This document shows positions 1-5,839 of a stretch of DNA of 7,172 nucleotides, in pieces. The notes below the pieces were generated by a model. The model saw nothing but the letters and a program-made list of their open reading frames with translations, was not told the origin of the DNA and did not search any database. Where the stretch lies: NCBI GenBank assembly GCA_902406135.1, contig CABPCX010000093.1:1-7172 (forward strand). The letters run 5' to 3'. The translations under genes were made by a program, and so were the position numbers. Source of the DNA: an uncultured Eubacteriales bacterium (GTDB taxonomy: Bacteria > Bacillota > Clostridia > Lachnospirales > Anaerotignaceae). How positions within the stretch are numbered: position 1 is the first letter of the stretch; each line of letters opens with the position of its first letter.

Positions 1-1137
1 AAAAAGCGTCCTGTAGCGACGCAGATCGATATTCAAAACAAGCCCTATTGCCGCCATATTTGTCCACAGCGAACTGCCTCCCGAACTTACAAAGGGGAGG
101 GACATACCTGTGTTTGGCATTATTCCTGTAGCAACTCCGACATTGACAAATGTCTGGAATATGAGCATTCCCGCAACTCCTGAAGCTATGAGCCTTTCTT
201 TCATATCCCTTGACTCCATGGCTATTAATATACATCTTATGATGATGAAAAACAGAAGTCCAAGAACTACCATACAGCCTATAAATCCGAACTCCTCGCC
301 TATTACAGAAAAGATGAAGTCATTCTGGGGCTCAGGCAGGTAAGAAAGCTGGTTCAGCGTTCCCTGATAAAGTCCCTTGCCCGTAAGCTGTCCGCTTGAA
401 ATGGCGCTTATGGATTTCATCGTCTGATAGTATGTTTCGGAGCTTGGGTCCTGTATTACCAGGTCCTTTATACGGGTTATCATATAGTCTTTGAATATCA
501 GGTCCACAAAAATAGGGTCCTCGCGTATTGAGTCCAGTACTATAACCGCTACAATCGGAACTACTATTATAAGTATCTTTCCTATGAACCTGTAGTCTAT
601 CTCAGCCACAAACATCTGCACACAAAATATAAAGAGAATTACCAAACTTGCAGAAAGTGCAGGCTGGACAAACACCAGTATAACAGGAACTATGACAAGA
701 GCGCATAACCGCGCCAATATACTTATATTATTAATCGAATCCTTTTTTTTGTCAATAAAATTCGCCATACAAAAGATCATAATAACTTTCGAAAATTCGG
801 ACGGCTGAAGTCTTACGGGACCGATTTTTATCCATCTTACGGCGTTGTTGGAGCTGGAGCCCACAAGTATAACCGCCACCAGAAGGAGTATGTTGACAAT
901 ATACAAAGTCCTGTCAAATCTGGACAAATAGTCAATGTCAAAAAAGGCGACTATGAACATTATCACAAGTCCCGTGGCGAAGAACACCATCTGTGAATAG
1001 TAGTTTGACGGGTCTTCTCCGAGATTTACATGGAGTGCGCTTCCGATACATATTATTCCGAATATGCTCAGCACGCACACCGCGGCTACGAGCCATTTAT
1101 CTAAGTTTTGAAACTTTGCTTTATTAACACTTATCAT
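1..1137 (-). CDS. rodA: RodA, SEDS-family peptidoglycan glycosyltransferase (3' end cut by window edge)
   Basis: Polytopic inner-membrane enzyme that polymerises lipid II into glycan strands during side-wall growth, working with the class B transpeptidase PBP2. The frame is open for 379 codons from an ATG at 1137 to the window edge without a stop. It ends at NIDLRRYRTLF, so probably only a few residues are missing. Family landmarks are clear: RWIKIGPVRLQPSEF (residues 101-115), LPEPQNDFIF (267-276), whose Asp273 matches the essential Asp262 of E. coli RodA, GEEFGFIG (280-287), and LPFVSSGGSS (347-356) near the C-terminus. Many hydrophobic segments fit the usual ten-helix fold. Two motifs deviate: QPALSAS (158-164) where QPDLGT is typical, and SSGG where SYGG is typical. 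RodA is preferred over FtsW because of the mre/PBP2 neighbours. The start is supported by GGGAG nine bases upstream. A hairpin separates it from minE. Confidence 0.94.
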   Translation of the reverse strand, partial: MISVNKAKFQNLDKWLVAAVCVLSIFGIICIGSALHVNLGEDPSNYYSQMVFFATGLVIMFIVAFFDIDYLSRFDRTLYIVNILLLVAVILVGSSSNNAVRWIKIGPVRLQPSEFSKVIMIFCMANFIDKKKDSINNISILARLCALVIVPVILVFVQPALSASLVILFIFCVQMFVAEIDYRFIGKILIIVVPIVAVIVLDSIREDPIFVDLIFKDYMITRIKDLVIQDPSSETYYQTMKSISAISSGQLTGKGLYQGTLNQLSYLPEPQNDFIFSVIGEEFGFIGCMVVLGLLFFIIIRCILIAMESRDMKERLIASGVAGMLIFQTFVNVGVATGIMPNTGMSLPFVSSGGSSLWTNMAAIGLVLNIDLRRYRTLF

Positions 1138-1146
1138 ATTTCTACA

Positions 1147-1151
1147 CTCCC
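1147..1151 (-). promoter_or_regulatory. Ribosome binding site of rodA
   Basis: GGGAG on the minus strand lies nine bases before the rodA ATG and fixes that start. Only five bases separate it from the foot of the upstream hairpin, so no promoter fits between them. GGGA could also pair with UCCC in the 3' arm of that hairpin, a weak four-base alternative structure; that is inference only. Confidence 0.7.
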
Positions 1152-1156
1152 GTAAC

Positions 1157-1191
1157 AAAAGGGACGCATAATATAATTATGCGCCCCTTTT
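1157..1191 (-). terminator. Strong hairpin between minE and rodA, intrinsic-terminator-like or attenuator
   Basis: The arms at 1157-1172 and 1176-1191 are complementary over 16 positions around a three-base loop. In minus-strand RNA the one irregular position (1164/1184) is a G-U wobble, so the stem is unbroken; in plus-strand RNA it would be an A-C mismatch. The minus-strand RNA continues from the stem as CCCUUUUGUUAC, with four U's belonging to the stem. The shape is that of a Rho-independent terminator with a short U-tract. Because rodA's ribosome binding site starts five bases further on, the hairpin may act as a partial terminator, attenuator or mRNA-processing and stabilising element rather than a true operon end. 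Confidence 0.72.
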
Positions 1192-1207
1192 TAATCAGAT
1201 AGTATAC

Positions 1208-1486
1208 TTAAACGGTTTTCGCCATTCTCAGGCTTTTTACGGGAATATTGGCATAGAGTACAGGGACTTCTCCCTGAGCCTCCTTAATATGAGTAAGTCT
1301 TATGTCAAGCTCGTCCTCGTCTATTTCCATATAACCCGAAATGACGTTAAGTATATCTGTTTTCAGCATTTCAAGCACTGTATAGGAACAGCCCACCCTG
1401 TCATGGACAAGCACAAGTTTCAGCCTGTCCTTGGCAACGCCGCCGCTCCTGGCCGCATTATTTTTTAATAAACCGAGAATATCCAT
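1208..1486 (-). CDS. minE: MinE, cell division topological specificity factor
   Basis: MinE stimulates the ATPase of membrane-bound MinD and drives the oscillation that restricts division inhibition to the poles. The 92-residue product aligns along its length with E. coli MinE (88 residues). It has a short hydrophobic N-terminal membrane-targeting segment, MDILGLLKNN, then the MinD-contact helix KDRLKLVLVHDR at residues 19-30, with Arg21 matching E. coli Arg21. The C-terminal dimerisation domain contains LKTDILNVISGYMEID (41-56). I chose the ATG at 1486 because the protein then begins exactly as the family does and AAGGA lies ten bases upstream. A longer frame from a TTG at 1519, overlapping the minD stop as TTGA, would add 11 atypical residues. 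It is co-transcribed with minD, 29 bases after the minD stop. Confidence 0.93.
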   Translation of the reverse strand: MDILGLLKNNAARSGGVAKDRLKLVLVHDRVGCSYTVLEMLKTDILNVISGYMEIDEDELDIRLTHIKEAQGEVPVLYANIPVKSLRMAKTV

Positions 1487-1496
1487 AACATCCACA

Positions 1497-1501
1497 TCCT
1501 T
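1497..1501 (-). promoter_or_regulatory. Ribosome binding site deciding the minE start
   Basis: AAGGA on the minus strand, ten bases before the ATG at 1486, favours that start over the TTG at 1519, whose upstream sequence (the end of minD) shows no comparably placed purine-rich site. Translational coupling through the TTGA overlap cannot be excluded. Confidence 0.5.
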
Positions 1502-1515
1502 AACAGAACAGTCAA

Positions 1516-2310
1516 TCAACGAGCAAACATCTTTTTAATCTTTCCGAAGAAGCCTTCATTTTCATCAAGGCTCATAAGGGGAACATCCTCGCCGAGTATC
1601 CTTGAGGTTATATTCCTGTAGGCTTTTCCGACCCTTGTGGTATCGTCGGCCACCGCCGGCTCTCCTCTGTTGGTAGTTACCACAACGGCTTCGTCGTCGG
1701 GCACCACTCCGAGCACATCTACGGAAAGTATTTCCTTAACGTCTTCCACCGACATCATATCTCCGCGCTTCACCATATCCATTTTTATACGGTTAACGAT
1801 AAGTCCGGGATTATTGAGCCCGTTTGCTTCAAGCAGTCCGATTATCCTGTCGGCGTCCCTTACGGCGCTTACCTCCGGCGTAGTAACTACGACCGCTCTG
1901 TCGGCTCCGGCAATGGCGTTTTTAAATCCCTGCTCTATTCCTGCCGGGCAGTCAATGATTATGTACTCAAAGCCCATATCCCTTATATTCTGGCATAATT
2001 TTTTCATCTGTTCGGGAGATACCGCATTTTTATCCCTCGTCTGCGCCGCAGGGAGCAGGAAAAGGCCGGGATAGCGCTTGTCCTTTATGAGCGCCTGCTT
2101 AAGCCTGCAGGAGCCTTCGATGACATCCACCAGGTCATACACTATCCTGTTTTCCAGCCCCATAACAACGTCAAGATTTCTTAATCCTATATCTGAGTCC
2201 ACCAGAACAACTTTTTTACCCGCAAGAGCAAGTCCGCATCCGATATTGGCAGAGGTAGTCGTTTTTCCGACGCCTCCCTTTCCGCTTGTTACAACTATTA
2301 CTTCACTCAT
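1516..2310 (-). CDS. minD: MinD, septum site-determining ATPase
   Basis: Membrane-associated ParA/MinD-family ATPase. The ATP-bound dimer attaches to the membrane, recruits MinC where it is present, and is released by MinE. The 264-residue length is normal. The deviant Walker A motif GKGGVGKTT spans residues 10-18, with signature Lys11 and catalytic Lys16. VDSDIGLRNLD (37-47) contains Asp40, and IIIDCPAG (117-124) contains Walker B Asp120; these positions coincide with E. coli numbering. The last residues, GFFGKIKKMFAR (253-264), form a basic amphipathic helix, the expected membrane-targeting sequence. The ATG start has AGGAGG seven bases upstream. No minC precedes it; an AT-rich 181-base gap separates it from mrdA. 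A plain ParA is unlikely given the C-terminal helix and the minE neighbour. Confidence 0.97.
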   Translation of the reverse strand: MSEVIVVTSGKGGVGKTTTSANIGCGLALAGKKVVLVDSDIGLRNLDVVMGLENRIVYDLVDVIEGSCRLKQALIKDKRYPGLFLLPAAQTRDKNAVSPEQMKKLCQNIRDMGFEYIIIDCPAGIEQGFKNAIAGADRAVVVTTPEVSAVRDADRIIGLLEANGLNNPGLIVNRIKMDMVKRGDMMSVEDVKEILSVDVLGVVPDDEAVVVTTNRGEPAVADDTTRVGKAYRNITSRILGEDVPLMSLDENEGFFGKIKKMFAR

Positions 2311-2317
2311 GTGTTAT

Positions 2318-2323
2318 CCTCCT
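2318..2323 (-). promoter_or_regulatory. Ribosome binding site of minD
   Basis: AGGAGG on the minus strand lies seven bases before the minD ATG. It is a near-perfect match to the anti-Shine-Dalgarno sequence and suggests efficient, independent translation initiation at minD. Confidence 0.85.
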
Positions 2324-2375
2324 AGCAAAAGAACATTTCCGCACTTATTTTGTGCAAAACAATTAGCTTATTTGT

Positions 2376-2384
2376 ATTCTAGCA
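2376..2384 (-). promoter_or_regulatory. Candidate extended -10 promoter for minD
   Basis: The minus strand reads TGCTAGAAT, an extended -10 element (TGnTAnAAT) with one mismatch to TATAAT. I find no good -35 hexamer at 16-18 bases. Transcription would start around 2369 and give a leader of about 60 bases. The call rests on one short motif in AT-rich DNA. Confidence 0.32.
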
Positions 2385-2420
2385 AAAATATACATGAGTG
2401 GGAGACTATTTCGTCAGCAA

Positions 2421-2450
2421 ATATTTACATATATTTACAAATATTTCTCT
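2421..2450. repeat. Three tandem 10-bp AT-rich units
   Basis: On the plus strand the sequence reads ATATTTACAT, ATATTTACAA, ATATTTCTCT back to back. The first two units differ at one base and the third shares the ATATTT core. The 10-bp period is close to one helical turn, so the A/T tracts lie on one face of the helix. The array lies about 40 bp upstream of the candidate minD -10 element. It could be bent DNA, an activator site or chance. Confidence 0.55.
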
Positions 2451-2491
2451 TAAGGATTTCGGATATTATGTTTTCAAGGAACGTTTTAAAT

Positions 2492-5296
2492 TTATTCAGT
2501 CAGATAGTTTTCCATATATCCGCTGTCGGACTGATAGTTAAGTCCCATATATTCGCCAATTACGTTTCTGGCAACTACCGCCGCCGGTGAGCCTGTAACG
2601 TCACCGAAGGGTATCATTACCGTAACGGCTATCTGAGGGTCATCATAGGGAGCAAATCCCACAAACCATACATGTGAACTTAAGTTTTTGTTTTCTTCGG
2701 CGGTACCTGATTTAGCTGCCACATCAATGGGGAAATCCTTGAATACATTTCTAAGTGTACCCTTGCTTCCCTGGGTTACAAGCAGCATACCTTCATAAAC
2801 AGCCTCAAGATTTTCAGGGGCTATCTCAAGTACGTTTTCAACGGTTTCCTCTACCTCTTCGGTAACGGTGCCGTCTGAGCTCTTTACCTTATCCAGCAGG
2901 TGCATTTTGTACCTTGTTCCGCCGTTGGCTAAAGTAGCCACATATTTATTCATACTTGCGGCTGAGAAGCTGTTTACAGACTGTCCGATGGCCGCACGTA
3001 TTGTATCACCTGAAGTCCATGCCGTCTGGCTTGATGTGGCTTCAGGATTCTGCCATTTGATAACTTCTTCTTTATAGGAAGGAGAAGCCATGGAAGGTGC
3101 ACTCTCGCCTATTTCCACTCCAGTAGGAGAGTTGAGGCCGAATGCGTCATAATATTCGTCAAGTATTGTTATACCCTTAAGGCTTCTGGGGTTTTCCGTA
3201 TCATTTCCAAGCTGGTATCCTACTTCATAGAAGAAATAGTTACAGGATACTTCCAGGGCATGGGATACGTCTACATATCCATGGGTTGAACCGTTAAGCG
3301 AATATATGAGACAGTTAGCATAGGGAGTACCGGCGTCTTTAAATACACCCTTATCCCTTATCTGCGTATCGGGAGTTATAACTCCTGTCTCAAGACCTGC
3401 TATGGCCGTTATCATCTTAAGAGTTGAACCGGGCGCTTTTTTCTGCATAAGCGGTCTGTTTACCAGAGGTGTTGTAGGGTCCTCCAGAAGTTTATTATAG
3501 TATTCGTTATTAAACGTATTTACAAGCTCATTATTGTCATAGGAAGGGTATGTCACAAGCGCCAGTACCTCTCCTGAATTTACGTCGGAAACAACAACCG
3601 AACCTGTGCAGGGCTCAAGTCCCGTTTCCGCAGGCTCCAAGTCTCCTGACTCAAGCTTTTCAATTATTACGTTAAAAGGCGTAAGCTCTCCCGATGCTAT
3701 CCTTGCCTTATAATTGTCATCGGCCGTAATTACACCCTGCTCTATCATTACATATATCAGGGTAGTATAGGATATTGTTCCGTTGTCAACGGCATTTGTA
3801 AGCACCTGTTTAGCCTCGGTCTTATCCTCTGAGTCCGTTACGTCTATATCAGGGTCATTGGCAAGTATAATGTCCTTAAGAACCTTCTGATATCCGTCCT
3901 CAGCCTTCATTACTTCCGTAACGGATATGTTGTTGCTGTCTATCATGGAAGTAAACAGCTGTTTAAGTGTTACCGGCACGTCCTTTTCAAGCTCCGATGT
4001 AAGTCTTGTTATTATGGCGTCCGCCAGGGCGTCCTTCAAGTAATTATAGGCCGATATCTGGAGTTCCTTATCTATCGTAAGGAATACGTCGTCTCCCGAA
4101 ACGGGTGCTTCCGTCTCAAGGGTGCTTATCTTTCGTCCCATATTGTCGACCTCAACGAGCATTTTTCCGTCCTGTCCGTTAAGCTCAAGCTCCATTACCT
4201 TTTCTATTCCGGTCTTTCCGACTATGTCTCCGGAAGTATATCCGTATTCACTGTATTCCTGAAGTTCCGTATCGGATATCTGTCTTATATATCCGATTAT
4301 ATTTGAGAATATTTCACCGTCTTCATAGACCCTCATGGATTCCGTCTCAACGGAAACTCCGGGGAATTTATCCAGATTTTCCTCCACAGCCGCTATTACT
4401 TCATCGTTTATTTCCCTTGCGACCGTTACGGGCTGGTACTTTTTATATCTCTGCAGATACAGCGAATATCTTACAGCCGCCACCTTCCTCTGCATTGAAG
4501 GTGATATATTCTCCGGTATGCCAAACAGCTCTATGAGATACTGCATGGATTCCTCCGCATCATAATCCAGCTCTTCTTCAGACATGGATACCGACGATTT
4601 CCATGAAAGTATCTCGTCTTCATCTTCAAGCAGGAAATAGTAAGGCTGTTCCTGGGATATGGGAAGCTCGTCAACTATTTCTCCGCCGTTTGTCTCTATG
4701 GTCATTATAAGATTGGTTATCATTATGTTTTTGTCGTTTATATTTATGCCCAGCGAAACCAGAGCCCTCTTTTCCTCTTCTGTCATATCGGCATCGGTTA
4801 TGCCGAATCTCTCATAAAGATAGTTTAGAGTCTCCTCCGCTGTATAATTCATCTGTTTTTTGGTGAGCCCTATATTCGTCTTCCATTCCTCAAGCTCGTC
4901 CGAAGAAATGGTAAACTCATAAGGCGCATCCTTTGTTATGGGAAGGTCATCCCCTACCACATATCCGTTTTTTATTAATTTTTTATAGAGGCTTACGGCT
5001 TCGGCGTCCGCATCCTCATAATCGACGGTTATGCTGTCGTCTATTTCAACGGAAAATGCAGCCTCATTGACAGCAAGGGGTCTTCCGTATCTGTCATATA
5101 TATTGCCTCTGGCCGCAGGTATTGTAACCTCACGGGTAACGCTTGAAGTAAGACTGGCGTCAGCCTCTTCTCCATTGACTATCTGCATATAAAACAAACG
5201 TCCCACGAGTATCATAAAGATGACCGCAGCCGCTGCCAGAAGAACAAAAAGACGATTTCTCAGCAGTTCGCCGAGACGTTCCTTAAGTGTATCCAA
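2492..5296 (-). CDS. mrdA: Penicillin-binding protein 2 (class B transpeptidase), long clostridial form
   Basis: Elongasome DD-transpeptidase that cross-links the glycan made by RodA. It is anchored by one N-terminal membrane helix (about residues 16-39) with the rest outside the cell. The catalytic motifs are complete: STLK at 624-627 (acylated Ser624), SCN at 684-686 and KSGT at 862-865. The N-terminal dimerisation domain begins with TIPAARGNIYDRYGRPLA (58-75). At 934 residues it is far longer than E. coli PBP2 (about 630). The excess is two blocks: an acidic region at about 95-290 containing two related copies, and a helical insertion at about 425-560 just before the transpeptidase domain. 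The only usable start is a TTG at 5296: an in-frame stop lies three codons upstream, the first Met is inside the membrane helix, and AAAGGA lies ten bases before the TTG. It follows mreD by 26 bases. Confidence 0.95.
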   Translation of the reverse strand: MDTLKERLGELLRNRLFVLLAAAAVIFMILVGRLFYMQIVNGEEADASLTSSVTREVTIPAARGNIYDRYGRPLAVNEAAFSVEIDDSITVDYEDADAEAVSLYKKLIKNGYVVGDDLPITKDAPYEFTISSDELEEWKTNIGLTKKQMNYTAEETLNYLYERFGITDADMTEEEKRALVSLGININDKNIMITNLIMTIETNGGEIVDELPISQEQPYYFLLEDEDEILSWKSSVSMSEEELDYDAEESMQYLIELFGIPENISPSMQRKVAAVRYSLYLQRYKKYQPVTVAREINDEVIAAVEENLDKFPGVSVETESMRVYEDGEIFSNIIGYIRQISDTELQEYSEYGYTSGDIVGKTGIEKVMELELNGQDGKMLVEVDNMGRKISTLETEAPVSGDDVFLTIDKELQISAYNYLKDALADAIITRLTSELEKDVPVTLKQLFTSMIDSNNISVTEVMKAEDGYQKVLKDIILANDPDIDVTDSEDKTEAKQVLTNAVDNGTISYTTLIYVMIEQGVITADDNYKARIASGELTPFNVIIEKLESGDLEPAETGLEPCTGSVVVSDVNSGEVLALVTYPSYDNNELVNTFNNEYYNKLLEDPTTPLVNRPLMQKKAPGSTLKMITAIAGLETGVITPDTQIRDKGVFKDAGTPYANCLIYSLNGSTHGYVDVSHALEVSCNYFFYEVGYQLGNDTENPRSLKGITILDEYYDAFGLNSPTGVEIGESAPSMASPSYKEEVIKWQNPEATSSQTAWTSGDTIRAAIGQSVNSFSAASMNKYVATLANGGTRYKMHLLDKVKSSDGTVTEEVEETVENVLEIAPENLEAVYEGMLLVTQGSKGTLRNVFKDFPIDVAAKSGTAEENKNLSSHVWFVGFAPYDDPQIAVTVMIPFGDVTGSPAAVVARNVIGEYMGLNYQSDSGYMENYLTE
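4517..4675 (-). repeat. PBP2 internal repeat, copy 2 (residues about 208-260)
   Basis: This encodes VDELPI...PYYF...SWK...YDAEESMQYLIELFGI. It aligns with copy 1 about 93-94 residues earlier with a one-residue gap and about 20 identities over some 52 positions. The similarity is at protein level; the DNA has diverged, so the duplication is old. This copy runs on into RYSLYLQRYKKYQPVTVA, which leads back into the family's normal dimerisation domain. Confidence 0.65.
4799..4954 (-). repeat. PBP2 internal repeat, copy 1 (residues about 115-166)
   Basis: This encodes GDDLPI...PYEF...EWK...YTAEETLNYLYERFGI. Residues shared with copy 2 include LPI, PY-F, WK, Y-AEE, YL-E and FGI. The NG dipeptide just before it (110-111) also recurs before copy 2 (203-204), so the unit is probably about 90 residues long. 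Confidence 0.65.
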
Positions 5297-5306
5297 ATCT
5301 CTTCAT

Positions 5307-5312
5307 TCCTTT
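5307..5312 (-). promoter_or_regulatory. Ribosome binding site deciding the TTG start of mrdA
   Basis: AAAGGA on the minus strand lies ten bases before the TTG at 5296. The nearby ATG at 5306 directly abuts this site and opens a frame that stops after seven codons, so it is not the start. Confidence 0.6.
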
Positions 5313-5322
5313 GCGGGGAAAA

Positions 5323-5838
5323 TCAAAAAAGCCTTCTTGTTTCCCTTTCCTTTTTCTCGACCTTATTGTTTATGCTGTATAAAAGCCTGTAAAGGGCAAT
5401 TGACGCAATGCCTGTGTATACAGACTGCGGTACTATGACCGCCAGCAGATAATAAAATACGTCATAGTTATTTTTAAGCAAAAATCCCGTTATATATATC
5501 ACAAGTCCTACTATGAGATTGGATATAACCGAGAGGGTAACGGGAAGAATATAGTTTTCTCTGTAAAAATTTCTGTGGCATATTCCGCAGAAATGTCCCA
5601 CAAGAAAGCCCATAAGAGCATAAAAGCCCAATGAACTTCCGAAAAATATGTCATAAATTAGCCCTGCCGCAAATCCGGTGGCCGCTCCCGCAGTCTGCCC
5701 CCTCAAAAGAGCATAGGACACAATAATTATTATCATTGTATCCGGGATAACTCCCCTTATCTCTATGAGCTGGAGCACCGTTGACTGCAGTATGAAATTT
5801 ACGATAAGTACTACCGCAGTAACTATTACATTAAGCAT
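5323..5838 (-). CDS. mreD: MreD, rod shape-determining membrane protein
   Basis: Small integral membrane protein of the elongasome that partners MreC and helps control PBP2/RodA activity. At 171 residues it has the family's usual size. About five to six hydrophobic segments are visible, at roughly 3-22, 30-46, 50-68, 70-88, 99-122 and 128-153. The MreD signature GFAAGLIYDIFFGSSLG spans residues 55-71. The C-terminus (NNKVEKKERETRRLF) is strongly basic and probably cytoplasmic. The ATG start lies one base after the mreC stop, with GGAGG nine bases upstream inside the mreC coding end, so the two genes are probably translationally coupled. mrdA follows 26 bases after its stop. Confidence 0.92.
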   Translation of the reverse strand: MLNVIVTAVVLIVNFILQSTVLQLIEIRGVIPDTMIIIIVSYALLRGQTAGAATGFAAGLIYDIFFGSSLGFYALMGFLVGHFCGICHRNFYRENYILPVTLSVISNLIVGLVIYITGFLLKNNYDVFYYLLAVIVPQSVYTGIASIALYRLLYSINNKVEKKERETRRLF

Positions 5839-5839
5839 A

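Larger units (their letters stand above)
2311..2491. other. AT-rich intergenic region between mrdA and minD
   Basis: This is the longest untranslated stretch in the window and is clearly richer in A and T than the flanking genes. It contains the minD ribosome binding site (2318-2323), a candidate extended -10 promoter (2376-2384), a small inverted repeat TTTTG-TG-CAAAA (2348-2359), and three tandem 10-bp units (2421-2450). The minus-strand frames contain stops and show no MinC-like remnant. No convincing terminator follows mrdA, so read-through from mrdA into minD is possible. Confidence 0.6.

Noticed and set aside
1201..1206. TATACT as a rodA promoter -10
   Set aside because: The hexamer is good, but there is no acceptable -35 at 17-18 bases (GAGAAT or TGAGAA) and no extended -10. 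I kept it only as a remark in the hairpin finding.
1637..2074. Plus-strand open frame of 145 codons opposite minD
   Set aside because: The Ser/Thr-rich translation is typical of the reverse complement of a conserved gene, and it has no independent evidence.
2341..2355. GCAC/GTGC inverted repeat as a terminator or riboswitch
   Set aside because: The stem is only four pairs with a seven-base loop and is not followed by a proper U-tract, so it is too weak to call.
2322..2387. Nine-base repeat CTAGCAAAA at 2322-2330 and 2379-2387
   Set aside because: The two copies are short, lie in AT-rich DNA and coincide with two unrelated functional motifs (the minD ribosome binding site and the candidate -10). 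Chance is a sufficient explanation.
2311..2491. Possible minC remnant in the mrdA-minD gap
   Set aside because: I read the minus strand of the gap in all frames and saw frequent stops and no MinC-like segment, so there is no support for a pseudogene.
2078..2590. Plus-strand open frame of 170 codons crossing the mrdA-minD gap
   Set aside because: It is antisense to the start of minD and the end of mrdA, both of which are strongly recognised proteins. Its translation resembles no family I know, and it looks like a shadow frame.
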